Shown in pieces: positions 1-7,409 of a DNA stretch of 48,779 nucleotides. Location: NCBI GenBank assembly GCA_031976395.1, contig DALYLJ010000003.1, positions 1 through 48,779 of the forward strand, given 5' to 3'. Within the stretch, counting starts at the first letter, position 1; every line of letters begins with the position of its first letter. The notes below the pieces were generated by a model. The model ran no database searches, was not told the origin of the DNA, and was given only the letters and a program-made list of their open reading frames with translations. The position numbers and the translations under genes were made by a program. This stretch comes from UBA11164 sp002420085. GTDB taxonomy: Bacteria; Pseudomonadota; Gammaproteobacteria; Xanthomonadales; Xanthomonadaceae.

Positions 1-201
1 GCAGTTCTTCGCCCAATAGCCGGCGTCGGGCGGGGCGTCGGCGACGGGCTGGCCTGGGCCGGCCCGGTTGCCCCTGATCTGTCGGCCGTTGCGACGGCTG
101 CGGCCGATCGTGCGGTCGGCCGCCCCGGCCGCCCCGGCCGATCGCAGCCGAGTAGCCGCGCCGGTCGGGCTCGCAGCCGGGTGCGCGGTCGGTTCATGCA
201 T
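1..201 (-). CDS. Possible 5' end of an unrecognised gene leaving the window
   Basis: A minus-strand frame opens with ATG at 201 and stays open to the left edge. Its last codons before the edge (reading ...PPDAGYWAKNC) have G or C in nearly every third position, as in the confirmed genes here. No domain can be named from 67 residues, and the first part is low-complexity Ala/Arg/Gly. The plus strand of 1-303 is also open in one frame (stop at 301-303), but that translation is Arg/Ser-rich and not protein-like. A second plus frame from 156 is GC3-rich and continuous with the next gene, so an upstream remnant or a longer N-terminus of that gene cannot be excluded. Treat this entry as tentative. 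Confidence 0.25.
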   Translation of the reverse strand, partial: MHEPTAHPAASPTGAATRLRSAGAAGAADRTIGRSRRNGRQIRGNRAGPGQPVADAPPDAGYWAKNC

Positions 202-299
202 GGGTCGCGGCAGCGCACGTCGCGATCACGACGGTCATCGGCGGGCGCCTGGAGCGGCTGCCGCCGGATCGCAGGTACGGCTATCGCGTCGAGGTGGAC

Positions 300-983
300 A
301 TGAGTTTGCTGCTGGTCCGTCATGGTCAGGCTGCCTTTGCCAGCGAGGACTACGATTCGCTCTCCGACCTCGGCCATGAGCAGGCACGCCGCCTCGGCCA
401 ATGGCTGGCCCGACATCGACGCGGCTTCGATGTGGTCATCCATGGCGGCATGCGTCGGCATCGGGCAACCCTGGACGCCTTGCTCGGCGAACTGCCCGGA
501 TCGCCCCCGGCTCGGGTCGATCCGCGTCTGGCCGAATTCGACCACGGCGCCGTATTCGGTGCCTACCTGGCCGCCGCACCCGATCATCCCGGCGCAGCCG
601 CCATGCGCGAACGCCGGCTCGATGCCGGCCTGGCGATCATGGATTTCCTGCGCGCGGCCCTGCGCGCCTGGCAGTCCGGTGGACTCGACTGCGGCAGTGA
701 GTCCTGGTCGGCATTCAGCACGCGCTGCCGTGCCGCTGGCCGTGACCTGGCCGCGCTCGCCGCAGACGGTGCCGAAGTGCTGGTGATCAGTTCGGCCGGG
801 ACCATCGCCCAGATCACCGCCGACGCGCTCGATGTGCCCGACGCCCGCAGTGTCGAGCTCAACCTGACCCTACGCAACAGCGCCTACTGCGAATTGCAGC
901 CGACCGGCGACACGGTTCTGCTGACCGCCTGGAACCACCTGCCGCATCTCGCCGACGCACGCGAGTTGTGGACCTATCTCTGA
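300..983 (+). CDS. Histidine phosphatase superfamily protein (phosphoglycerate-mutase fold)
   Basis: 227 aa. The N-terminus carries the family's phosphohistidine motif LVRHGQ (R7-H8-G9), and the fold continues with LxxLGHEQARRLG at residues 23-35. The usual second catalytic histidine near the C-terminus (typically a SHGG-like turn) is replaced by ISSAGTI, so it may not be a standard phosphatase. ATG 300 is preferred to GTG 294 because GAGG at 291-294 is then correctly spaced. It lies 26 bp upstream of an acyl-CoA dehydrogenase and an APH-type kinase and is probably co-transcribed with them. From memory, histidine-phosphatase genes often accompany this pair, but their substrate is unknown. The family call is firm; the function is not. 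Confidence 0.85.
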   Translation: MSLLLVRHGQAAFASEDYDSLSDLGHEQARRLGQWLARHRRGFDVVIHGGMRRHRATLDALLGELPGSPPARVDPRLAEFDHGAVFGAYLAAAPDHPGAAAMRERRLDAGLAIMDFLRAALRAWQSGGLDCGSESWSAFSTRCRAAGRDLAALAADGAEVLVISSAGTIAQITADALDVPDARSVELNLTLRNSAYCELQPTGDTVLLTAWNHLPHLADARELWTYL

Positions 984-1009
984 CCCGCACCTGCCGAAGA
1001 GTGCCTGCA

Positions 1010-2233
1010 ATGACCGACTGCCAGCCGCCTGCTCATCTCTCGCCCCGAGCCCAGGGGCTCTACGCCAGCCTGCACGCCTTCCTGCATGAGCGCGCCCTCC
1101 CGGCCGAGCGGCAACTGGCCGAATGGGACGCCGATCCGGCACGGCGCTGGCAGGTTTGTCCGCTGATCGAAACCCTCAAGGCTGAAGCGCGGGCACAGGG
1201 TCTGTGGAACCTGTTCCTGCCCGATCCCGAACACGGCGCCGGCCTGACGGTCAGCGAGTACGCCCCGATGGCCGAACTGATCGGCCGCTCGCCGAGCGCA
1301 CCGGAAGTGTTCAACTGCAATGCCCCGGACACCGGCAACATGGAAGTGCTGCACCTGTTCGGAAGCCCCGCCCAGAAACAGCGCTGGCTTGCGCCCCTGC
1401 TGGCCGGCGAGATCCGCTCCGGCTTCGCCATGACCGAGCCGGACGTGGCCTCCTCGGATGCCACCACGATCGCCCTGCGCATTCGGCCCGACGGCGACCA
1501 CCTGGTGCTCGACGGGCGCAAATGGTGGACCACCGGTGCCAGCCACCCCAATTGCCGAGTGCTGATCGTCATGGGTGTCATCGAACCCGACGCCCCGGCC
1601 CATGCCCGACATTCGATGGTGCTGGTGCCGACCGATGCCGACGGTCTGGAGATCGTCCGGCCGCTGAAGGTGTTCGGTTATGACGATGCCCCCTACGGCC
1701 ATGCCGAGCTGCGCTTCGATGGCGTGCGCATCCCGCGTGAAAACCTGATCGGCACACCGGGATCGGGTTTCGCCATCGCCCAGGCTCGGCTCGGTCCCGG
1801 CCGCATCCATCACTGCATGCGCCTGATCGGCCTCGCCCAGCGTGCCCTGGAAGCCATGCTCGATCGTGCCCGTGAGCGGGTTGCATTCGGCCAGCCACTC
1901 GGTCGGCACGGCATGGCCCAGCAGGCCATCGCCCTGTCGCGCTGCGAGATCGAACAGGCGCGTCTGCTGACCCTGCACGCCGCCGCCGAACTGGATCGAC
2001 TCGGCAACAAGGGCGCCCGCGACTTGATCGGCATGATCAAGATCGTCGCCCCGACCATGGCCTGTCAGGTGATCGACCGCGCCATCCAGATGCATGGCGG
2101 ACTTGGCCTGTCCGAGGATCGCTTCCTCGCCCAGGCGTATGCCGGCGCCCGCGCCTTGCGTCTGGCCGATGGCCCGGACGAAGTCCATCTCGCGGCACTG
2201 GCCCGCTCGATGCTGAAATCCCGCGAGAACTGA
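1010..2233 (+). CDS. Acyl-CoA dehydrogenase, ACAD10/11 type
   Basis: 407 aa FAD enzyme of the acyl-CoA dehydrogenase family. Visible are the FAD/substrate loop FAMTEPDVASSDAT, the middle beta domain with WWTTGA, and the C-terminal QMHGGLGLSED helix region. At the place of the catalytic Glu of classical enzymes (the YEGT motif) the sequence reads ADGPDEVH, so an Asp (about residue 387) replaces Glu, as expected for the ACAD10/ACAD11/LvaC branch. ATG 1010 is the first methionine that fits the family's N-terminus. The next gene begins 3 bp after the stop and encodes the kinase partner. In mammals the two activities are fused (ACAD10/11) and in Pseudomonas putida they are LvaC and LvaA. Likely role: removing phosphate from 4-phosphoacyl-CoA to give enoyl-CoA. 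Family certain, substrate inferred. Confidence 0.93.
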   Translation: MTDCQPPAHLSPRAQGLYASLHAFLHERALPAERQLAEWDADPARRWQVCPLIETLKAEARAQGLWNLFLPDPEHGAGLTVSEYAPMAELIGRSPSAPEVFNCNAPDTGNMEVLHLFGSPAQKQRWLAPLLAGEIRSGFAMTEPDVASSDATTIALRIRPDGDHLVLDGRKWWTTGASHPNCRVLIVMGVIEPDAPAHARHSMVLVPTDADGLEIVRPLKVFGYDDAPYGHAELRFDGVRIPRENLIGTPGSGFAIAQARLGPGRIHHCMRLIGLAQRALEAMLDRARERVAFGQPLGRHGMAQQAIALSRCEIEQARLLTLHAAAELDRLGNKGARDLIGMIKIVAPTMACQVIDRAIQMHGGLGLSEDRFLAQAYAGARALRLADGPDEVHLAALARSMLKSREN

Positions 2234-2236
2234 ACC

Positions 2237-3274
2237 ATGACGTCTTCCTCCAGCGCCCTGGCCGACCTGCCGACCGAACGGTTGGCCGACTATCTGCACG
2301 CCCACCTGCCGGGCTTTCGCGGCCCGATCGAGGCCAGCAAATTCAAAGGCGGCCAATCCAACCCGACCTATCGGATCGACAGCCCGAGCGGCCGCTATGT
2401 CCTGCGTCGCAAGCCGCCTGGCACCCTGCTGCCGTCCGCCCACGCCGTCGATCGCGAATTCCGCGTGCTCCAGGCCCTGCACGGCGGCCCGGTGCCGGTC
2501 GCCGAACCCGTTCTGCTCTGTCAGGACGACAGCGTCATCGGCTCGATGTTCTACCTGATGAGTCACATCGACGGTCGGATCTTCTGGGATCCGGCCCTGC
2601 CCGAAATCGAGACCGAGCAGCGCGACGCCTACTATCGCGAAATCCTCCGCGTGCTGTCGGAAATCCATCGCCTCGATCCGAACGCCATCGGCCTCGCCGA
2701 CTACGGCAAGCCGGGCAACTACTTCGCCCGTCAGATCGATCGCTGGAGCCGGCAGTACCGGGACAGCGAAACCGGCCCGCTGGCCGCCATGGAGCAACTC
2801 ATCGAGCGCCTGCCCGAACGCTGTCCGGCCGATGACGGCTCGGCCGCCCTGGTTCATGGCGACTTCCGCATCGACAACCTGATCTGGGATTCCCAGCAAC
2901 CGCAGATCCTGGCCGTGGTCGATTGGGAACTGTCCACCCTCGGCCACCCACTCGCCGACCTGGGCTATTTCTGCATGGCCCTGCGCCTGCCCCGCAACCC
3001 GGTCATCCCCGGCCTTGCCGGCCTCGACCGGAGTGCCCTCGGCATCCCCAGCGAGGCCCGGTTGCTGGACCTCTATCGCGGACAGGATGCAGCATCGACA
3101 CGCCACGATTGGCCGTTCGTCCTGGCGTTCAGCTTCTTCCGGCTGGCCGCCATCGCCCAGGGCGTCGCCAAGCGTGCCCAGCAGGGCAATGCCTCCAGCG
3201 ACCGCGCCACCGAAGCCGGCGCCATGGTCCGACGGCTGGCGGAATCGGCACTGGCCGTGCTCGACGCCGCCTGA
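2237..3274 (+). CDS. APH-family phosphotransferase, partner of the acyl-CoA dehydrogenase (LvaA/ACAD10-like)
   Basis: 345 aa aminoglycoside-phosphotransferase-fold kinase. The N-lobe has FKGGQSNPTY (glycine loop) and YVLRRKPPG (ATP-binding lysine region). The catalytic loop is VHGDFRIDN (H207, D209, N214), followed by the metal-binding VVDWELSTLGHPLADLGY. This subgroup is not an antibiotic-resistance enzyme. Its relatives next to or fused with ACAD10/11-type dehydrogenases phosphorylate the 4-hydroxyl of 4-hydroxyacyl-CoA. It begins 3 bp after the dehydrogenase stop, so the pair is an operon. The natural substrate here (4-hydroxy fatty acids, 4-hydroxyvalerate or others) cannot be read from sequence. 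Confidence 0.92.
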   Translation: MTSSSSALADLPTERLADYLHAHLPGFRGPIEASKFKGGQSNPTYRIDSPSGRYVLRRKPPGTLLPSAHAVDREFRVLQALHGGPVPVAEPVLLCQDDSVIGSMFYLMSHIDGRIFWDPALPEIETEQRDAYYREILRVLSEIHRLDPNAIGLADYGKPGNYFARQIDRWSRQYRDSETGPLAAMEQLIERLPERCPADDGSAALVHGDFRIDNLIWDSQQPQILAVVDWELSTLGHPLADLGYFCMALRLPRNPVIPGLAGLDRSALGIPSEARLLDLYRGQDAASTRHDWPFVLAFSFFRLAAIAQGVAKRAQQGNASSDRATEAGAMVRRLAESALAVLDAA

Positions 3275-3302
3275 GACCAGCCCGACACGCGGCCGGCCGC
3301 CG

Positions 3303-4139
3303 TCACACGGCAGCGCGAATCCGTGCCGCGATCGCCAGCAGCCCATCGGTCAGCGCCGCCGGCCCAGGTTGCAGGATGATCGGCGACTTGATCTCGTGAA
3401 CCTGTCCGGTACGGACCGCCGGAATATCCGACCAGCCCGGTCGCGCGGCGATCCGCTCCGGACGGAATCGCTTGCCACACCACGAACCCAGGATCAGGTC
3501 CGGCGCGCGTCGGATCACTTCCGACTGATCGGCGATGATGCGGTCCTTTGCCAGCGATTTCGCCGACATTTCCGGGAAGATGTCGTCACCCCCGGCAATC
3601 CGGATCAGCTCCGCCACCCACTGGATCCCGGTGATTGCCGGCGCATCCCATTCCTCGAAATACACCCGAGGCCGGCGCGCCAGACGCTCCGACTCGGCGG
3701 CAATCGTGGCCAGACCGGCCTCCAGCCGCTCGGCGTAGGTCTCCGCCTGCGCCGCGACCCCGACCAGCGCACCCAGTCGCCGGACATAGTCGAGGATGCC
3801 GGCGACACTGCGGTGATTGGCGATCCAGACCTCGACCCCTGAGCGGATCAACTCGGCCGCGATGTCGGCCTGGATGTCCGAGAAGCCGACCACCAGATCC
3901 GGCGCCAGCGCAAGAATCTGCTCGATCCGGGCCGACGTGAACGCACTGACCTTCGGCTTCTCGCGCCGCGCCTGCGGCGGGCGGACCGTGAACCCCGATA
4001 TCCCGACGATCCGATCCTGTTGCCCGAGCGCATACAGCGTCTCGGTCGGTTCCTCGGTCAGGCAGACGATCCGCCCCGGCCCACCGACCGGCCGGCCAGT
4101 GCGGATCAAGGGGGCTGTGATGGAGGCAGCACGACTCAT
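3303..4139 (-). CDS. Helical-backbone metal receptor / cobalamin-binding-type protein (BtuF-like)
   Basis: 278 aa from ATG 4139 (a GTG two codons upstream is the alternative). The pattern is that of class III periplasmic binding proteins: GRIVCLTEEPTETLYALG at the start of lobe 1, then VGISGFTVRP, then IEQILALAPDLVVGFSD, a long connecting helix, and in lobe 2 RAPDLILGSWCGKRF and VHEIKSPIILQPGPAALTDG. No signal peptide is visible, as in a subgroup of annotated cobalamin-binding proteins that act outside a classical BtuCD context. No ABC permease or ATPase gene is adjacent and no cobalamin riboswitch precedes it. It converges on the APH gene with 28 bp between stops. Ligand (corrinoid, haem or siderophore) is uncertain. 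Confidence 0.8.
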   Translation of the reverse strand: MSRAASITAPLIRTGRPVGGPGRIVCLTEEPTETLYALGQQDRIVGISGFTVRPPQARREKPKVSAFTSARIEQILALAPDLVVGFSDIQADIAAELIRSGVEVWIANHRSVAGILDYVRRLGALVGVAAQAETYAERLEAGLATIAAESERLARRPRVYFEEWDAPAITGIQWVAELIRIAGGDDIFPEMSAKSLAKDRIIADQSEVIRRAPDLILGSWCGKRFRPERIAARPGWSDIPAVRTGQVHEIKSPIILQPGPAALTDGLLAIAARIRAAV

Positions 4140-4240
4140 CCGCACAGTCTGCCCGGAGCGCGCCCGATCGACCAGCCCTGGAGCCGGCGCTTGCCCCCTC
4201 TGTCACGATCTGAACCGGTCATTCGACGAATCGAGCCCGG

Positions 4241-4273
4241 CCCGCCGCAAGCCCGCCGCAAGCCCGCCGCAGG
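4241..4273. repeat. Three tandem copies of an 11-bp unit
   Basis: CCCGCCGCAAG occurs twice, followed by a third copy with one change (CCCGCCGCAGG). The unit is not a multiple of three and the stretch is non-coding, so slippage is the simplest origin. Confidence 0.85.
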
Positions 4274-4332
4274 CGGTGGTTGCGCGGTTGACGCCGGGGC
4301 GATCGAATCAGCGATGTGGGGGGCTACGGCGC

Positions 4333-4351
4333 CACGGGCGAGACGCCCGTG
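4333..4351. repeat. Perfect palindrome, REP-like hairpin
   Basis: CACGGGCG-AGA-CGCCCGTG: an 8-bp perfect stem with a 3-nt loop in non-coding DNA. Such compact GC-rich hairpins in intergenic DNA are typical of REP-type repeats, but only one copy is visible in this window. Confidence 0.7.
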
Positions 4352-4359
4352 CTGTGCGG

Positions 4360-4395
4360 AGCGGGTTCGCGCGGGATGACAGCGGGTTCGCGCGG
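4360..4395. repeat. 15-bp direct repeat
   Basis: AGCGGGTTCGCGCGG occurs at 4360-4374 and again at 4381-4395, separated by 6 bp, directly after the REP-like hairpin. Confidence 0.8.
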
Positions 4396-4586
4396 CAGGA
4401 CAGCGAGCGGGGTGTCGCGAGTCTTTCGCTCGACAGCGCGTGCTGTCGCCTGGGTCGGTGAGTTGGCCCTGGGTCGTAGCACTGAGATTCGATGTTGATC
4501 AGGTGGCGCGATGGCCGTGCCGGGTGCGGATGCCGGGTGGACGACGGGCGGGGCTGCTGGCTGAAATGGCAGGACGGCGAATGCGG

Positions 4587-4796
4587 CTAGCCACCGCCGA
4601 TGGCGTGGACGATTTCGATGCGGTCGTGGTTCGCCAGGGAGGTGCAGGCATGCTGGCTGCGTGGGACGATCTCGCCGTTACGTTCGATCGCGACCCGACG
4701 TTCGGTGAGGCCGAGCTGTTCGAGCAGGGTCTCCACGGTGGCGGTTGCCGGCAGACGATGCGGTTGGCCGTTGACCTGGATGTCGATGATTGCCAT
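4587..4796 (-). CDS. thiS: Sulfur carrier protein ThiS
   Basis: 69 aa, the usual ThiS length, with the beta-grasp pattern DIQVNGQPHRLP near the start, TVETLLEQLGL in the helix, VAIERNGEIVPRS in the middle and a C-terminal IGGG. The terminal Gly-Gly is the site of adenylation and thiocarboxylation, making it the sulfur donor for the thiazole half of thiamine. ATG 4796 matches the family start; longer upstream frames are not ThiS-like. The expected partner thiG is not in this window. It is the last of a leftward series that starts with the half-size asparaginase, but a 59-bp gap separates it from the secreted protein gene, so co-transcription is only likely. Confidence 0.9.
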   Translation of the reverse strand: MAIIDIQVNGQPHRLPATATVETLLEQLGLTERRVAIERNGEIVPRSQHACTSLANHDRIEIVHAIGGG

Positions 4797-4855
4797 GACC
4801 GGGGTGCTGGAAGCTGGAGGGGATGCGGGGAGGGGTGGGGGGTCAACGGTCATGA

Positions 4856-5599
4856 TCAACAGCCACGGGCGTGAAACCAGACATTCGGGCGGCCTGCGCT
4901 GTCGCGGGCGCGCAGCCAGCCACGGATCGGCAGGGTGTACTGGCTGTCGGTCCGGCATGGCGAGGTGATCAGTTCGACCTCGATCCAGGTTTCTCCGGCG
5001 ATTTCGGCGCTGGCGGTCACGGTCACCGCGTCCTGTTGTTCGTGATGCAGACGTGCGGCATCGGCGATGGCACAGGCGCGTTCAGGGTCCGGGCCGTCGC
5101 ACAGTTCGCCGTCCCAGGTGTCGGTGAGGTAGGTCAGGCCGTCGCGGTACAGGTCGACCAGGGTGCGGTAATGGCCGTGTTCGCTGTGCAGCCAGCCGTC
5201 ACCGGCCTGGCCGAGCGCCACGCGGAACCAGGGCGGGCGGGCATCGAGGACGATCAGGGAGGCGGCTTCGTAACCATGTTCGAGCATTGGCACCGGAGTG
5301 TCGGGCGGGTCGTCGCGCGGGGCGGGATCGAACAGGACCGAGCCGATCCGGCAGCCGCCGTCGGGTTCACGGGTGGCGGGGCTGGCAAGCACTCGTCCGA
5401 TCGGGTTGGCATCGGCGTTCGGAGCGTCGTGGATGGGCAGGGTCGAGGCGTTTCCGTTGGCGCAGACGCCGGCATCGCCGCCCAGGATGTCCGGCGTGCT
5501 CAGCAGGCCCTGGATGCCGGCGGTCGGCCGGTTCAGCAGTTCGACGGCGTTGGTCGGGACGACGACGATGGCCAGCAGCAGCGCGACGGCGAACCTCAT
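4856..5599 (-). CDS. Secreted protein of unknown function
   Basis: 247 aa. The first 18-20 residues (MRFAVALLLAIVVVPTNA) form a clear Sec signal peptide with an Ala-X-Ala-like end. The mature part has eight or so cysteines spread along it, a Trp-rich central segment (PPWFRVALG, GWLHSEHGHY) and ends in HARGC, a pattern resembling small SH3-like or ligand-binding periplasmic domains, but no family can be named. Its ATG overlaps the stop of the upstream asparaginase gene by 4 bp (ATGA at 5596-5599), so translation is coupled. Periplasmic or surface location is inferred from the signal peptide. Confidence 0.75.
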   Translation of the reverse strand: MRFAVALLLAIVVVPTNAVELLNRPTAGIQGLLSTPDILGGDAGVCANGNASTLPIHDAPNADANPIGRVLASPATREPDGGCRIGSVLFDPAPRDDPPDTPVPMLEHGYEAASLIVLDARPPWFRVALGQAGDGWLHSEHGHYRTLVDLYRDGLTYLTDTWDGELCDGPDPERACAIADAARLHHEQQDAVTVTASAEIAGETWIEVELITSPCRTDSQYTLPIRGWLRARDSAGRPNVWFHARGC

Positions 5600-6084
5600 G
5601 CACTGGCCTCGAAACGGTTGGCGGCGACGTTCTTGCGCACCTTGTCCGGATTCCAGACCCGGCCGTTCATGGCGATGTAGACGCCGGGGGGCAGGCATTG
5701 CACGGCGCCGACGGCGGTGCCGATGTTGAATTCGGCATCCGAGCCGCGAAAGCGGGCCGGGTTGAGCGCGCCGGTCAGGACGATGGTCCGGTCGCCGAGT
5801 CCGTTCAGTACCTTGGCGGTCTCGACCATGGTGTCGGTGCCGTGGGTGATCAGGATGTGCTGGCAGTCCTGGGCCGAGATGGCCGAGCGGATCAGAGCGC
5901 GGTCGTCGTCGCCGAGATGCAGGGAGTCCTTGCGCAGGATCGGGATGACCGTGAAGCGAAAGCCGACCCCGAGTTCTTCGAGGATCCGGCCGATCTGCGG
6001 TTCGCCGATCTGATAGTCGGACTTGTCGTCGAAGTAGATCTTGTCGATCGTTCCGCCGGTGGTGATGATGCAGAGTCGGTCCAT
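5596..6084 (-). CDS. Half-size asparaginase-family protein (N-terminal domain only)
   Basis: 162 aa, half the length of a bacterial asparaginase (about 330 aa). Both threonine motifs of the N-terminal domain are intact: TTGGTID (T12) and THGTDTM (T83-D84), followed by VLTGALNPARF. The C-terminal domain that completes the dimer in full-length enzymes is missing, and the frame ends cleanly at a coupled start codon rather than in a frameshift. Short one-domain asparaginase-like proteins exist in other proteobacteria, so this looks like a genuine subfamily rather than a fragment. Activity on asparagine or another amide is unproven. Confidence 0.85.
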   Translation of the reverse strand: MDRLCIITTGGTIDKIYFDDKSDYQIGEPQIGRILEELGVGFRFTVIPILRKDSLHLGDDDRALIRSAISAQDCQHILITHGTDTMVETAKVLNGLGDRTIVLTGALNPARFRGSDAEFNIGTAVGAVQCLPPGVYIAMNGRVWNPDKVRKNVAANRFEASA

Positions 6085-6249
6085 GCTCAAGCCTGTGGCC
6101 GTTGACGTGATTGGATGGGCGCGGCGCTTCGAGTCCGGGTGGTCGACCCCCGGCCGCTGCGGGCCGGAACCGGCTGCGGTTCTGATCCGCAGCGTCTGGC
6201 GGGGCTGGCGATTCGCCGTGGCCATTCGTGCGACGCGGTCCGGTTCGAC

Positions 6250-6255
6250 AGTATA
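6250..6255 (-). promoter_or_regulatory. Possible -10 element for the asparaginase operon
   Basis: On the minus strand this reads TATACT, close to the sigma-70 consensus, in an otherwise GC-rich gap. No good -35 is seen 17 bp upstream (CCGGAG). Use of this site would give a leader of roughly 160 nt. Confidence 0.35.
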
Positions 6256-6302
6256 CGGCGGAGGGCGATGGGCTCCGGGCGATTCGGCCGGCCATCGATC
6301 GA

Positions 6303-6677
6303 TCATCGATCGGTCGGCGGCGAGGTCAGGCTGGCGGTCGCGCGGGATAATTTCATTCGCAGGCCGGGCCAACCGGCGGCGCCGATGCAGAGCAGGGCCA
6401 GGCCGACTTCCAGGGCGGCTTGCAGGGTGCTGGCAGGGGCAGCGAACAGTTCGGCGACGCCGTGGCAGAAATACAGCAGGCTGGCGCAACCGGCCCAGAT
6501 CGGTGCCAGGCGGCTGCCACGCAGGGTGGCGATCGCCGCCGGCACGGCGGGTACACAGGCCAGCAGCACCGGTACCATCGCCGGCACTCGCGATGGTGCT
6601 GCCAGCAGGGTCCACCAGACAGCATGCAGCAGGACGATCGCGGCCAGCGCGGTCAGGGACAGCGTTCTGGCGGTCAT
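6303..6677 (-). CDS. DUF2069 membrane protein
   Basis: 124 aa with four hydrophobic segments (about residues 8-28, 33-50, 58-78, 85-103) and the family-typical LLYFCHGVAEL motif in the middle. DUF2069 proteins are small inner-membrane proteins of unknown function. The ATG overlaps the stop of the upstream flavoprotein gene (ATGA, 6674-6677). From memory the wrbA-like gene and DUF2069 are neighbours in many Xanthomonadales, which supports a shared, unknown role. Confidence 0.85.
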   Translation of the reverse strand: MTARTLSLTALAAIVLLHAVWWTLLAAPSRVPAMVPVLLACVPAVPAAIATLRGSRLAPIWAGCASLLYFCHGVAELFAAPASTLQAALEVGLALLCIGAAGWPGLRMKLSRATASLTSPPTDR

Positions 6678-7270
6678 GCCGATGCCAGTCGGCGTGCCAG
6701 GTCGGCGACCCGATGCCCCAGTACACGCGCCAGGGTCCGCTCGGTCTCGCTGGCGCGCGGGCTGTCTTCGGCGCCGGCCACGTGGCTGGCGCCGTAGGGG
6801 GTGCCGCCCTCGCGGGTGCTGGTCAGCAAGGGTTCGGAGTAGGGGATGCCGACCAGGACCATGCCGTGATGCAGCAAGGGCAGCATCATCGACAGCAGGG
6901 TCGATTCCTGGCCACCATGCATCGAGGCGGTCGAGGTGAAGACGGCGGCGGGCTTGCCGATCAGGGTTCCGGACGCCCAGTCGGCGCCGGTCGAGTCGAG
7001 GAAATGTTTCATCGGCGCCGCCATGTTGCCGAATCGGGTCGGGCTGCCGAGGATCAGACCGTCGCAGTCGGCGAGGTCGCGGGCATCGACATAGGGTGCG
7101 CCGGTCTCGGGCACCGGCGGGGCGGCATGCTGGGTCACGGCCGCCACCGGGGGCACGGTCCGCAGACGGGCGCGGCACGATGGCACTTCTTCCACGCCGC
7201 GTGCGAGGTGACGTGCCAGTTCGGCGACCGAGCCGCCCCGGCTGTAGTAGAGAACGAGGATTTCCGTCAT
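6674..7270 (-). CDS. wrbA: WrbA-type NAD(P)H:quinone oxidoreductase (flavodoxin fold)
   Basis: 198 aa. The FMN phosphate loop YYSRGGSVAELAR is at residues 7-19, followed by the isoalloxazine loop SPTRFGNMAAPMKHFLD and by FTSTASMHGGQESTLLSM, all diagnostic of WrbA. Such enzymes reduce quinones by two electrons and protect against oxidative stress in the cytoplasm. The chosen ATG at 7270 has GGAG 8 nt upstream; the longer frame upstream is not conserved in type. It is the first gene of a two-gene operon with DUF2069 and is divergent from yihY. Confidence 0.9.
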   Translation of the reverse strand: MTEILVLYYSRGGSVAELARHLARGVEEVPSCRARLRTVPPVAAVTQHAAPPVPETGAPYVDARDLADCDGLILGSPTRFGNMAAPMKHFLDSTGADWASGTLIGKPAAVFTSTASMHGGQESTLLSMMLPLLHHGMVLVGIPYSEPLLTSTREGGTPYGASHVAGAEDSPRASETERTLARVLGHRVADLARRLASA

Positions 7271-7397
7271 TGCCGGCTCCAGCCGAAATCGAACCGGCAA
7301 AGCATGCCACAGCTCAGGGTCGAGGCCGTGCGTGGCAGCAGGCTCGGATCCGTGGTACGAGCGTGGTACGAGCGATGCTGTGGTCACGATTTCGCGG

Positions 7398-7403
7398 TAG
7401 GCT
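7398..7403 (+). promoter_or_regulatory. -10 element close to the yihY start codon
   Basis: TAGGCT ends 6 nt before ATG 7410. Transcription starting about 7 nt after the hexamer would give a leaderless or nearly leaderless mRNA. No Shine-Dalgarno sequence precedes the ATG. Confidence 0.45.
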
Positions 7404-7409
7404 TGCCGG

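Larger units (their letters stand above)
4140..4586. other. Intergenic stretch with short repeats, no gene seen
   Basis: No frame in this 447-bp gap looks like a protein. It contains a triple 11-bp tandem repeat, a perfect short hairpin and a 15-bp direct repeat (listed separately). The promoter of the leftward receptor gene should lie near 4140-4200, but no convincing -10/-35 pair is apparent. It also separates that gene from thiS, whose stop is at 4587. Confidence 0.6.

Noticed and set aside
2237..3274. Aminoglycoside resistance gene
   Set aside because: The APH fold is shared, but the pairing with an ACAD10/11-type dehydrogenase points to acyl-CoA metabolism.
974..3346. Very long open frame antisense to the dehydrogenase and kinase genes
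   Set aside because: The translation has the Gly/Gln/His/Asp-rich composition expected from reading a GC-rich gene backwards; the plus-strand proteins carry complete family motifs.
4140..4300. Cobalamin riboswitch in front of the BtuF-like gene
   Set aside because: No B12-box-like sequence is seen; the stretch contains simple repeats instead.
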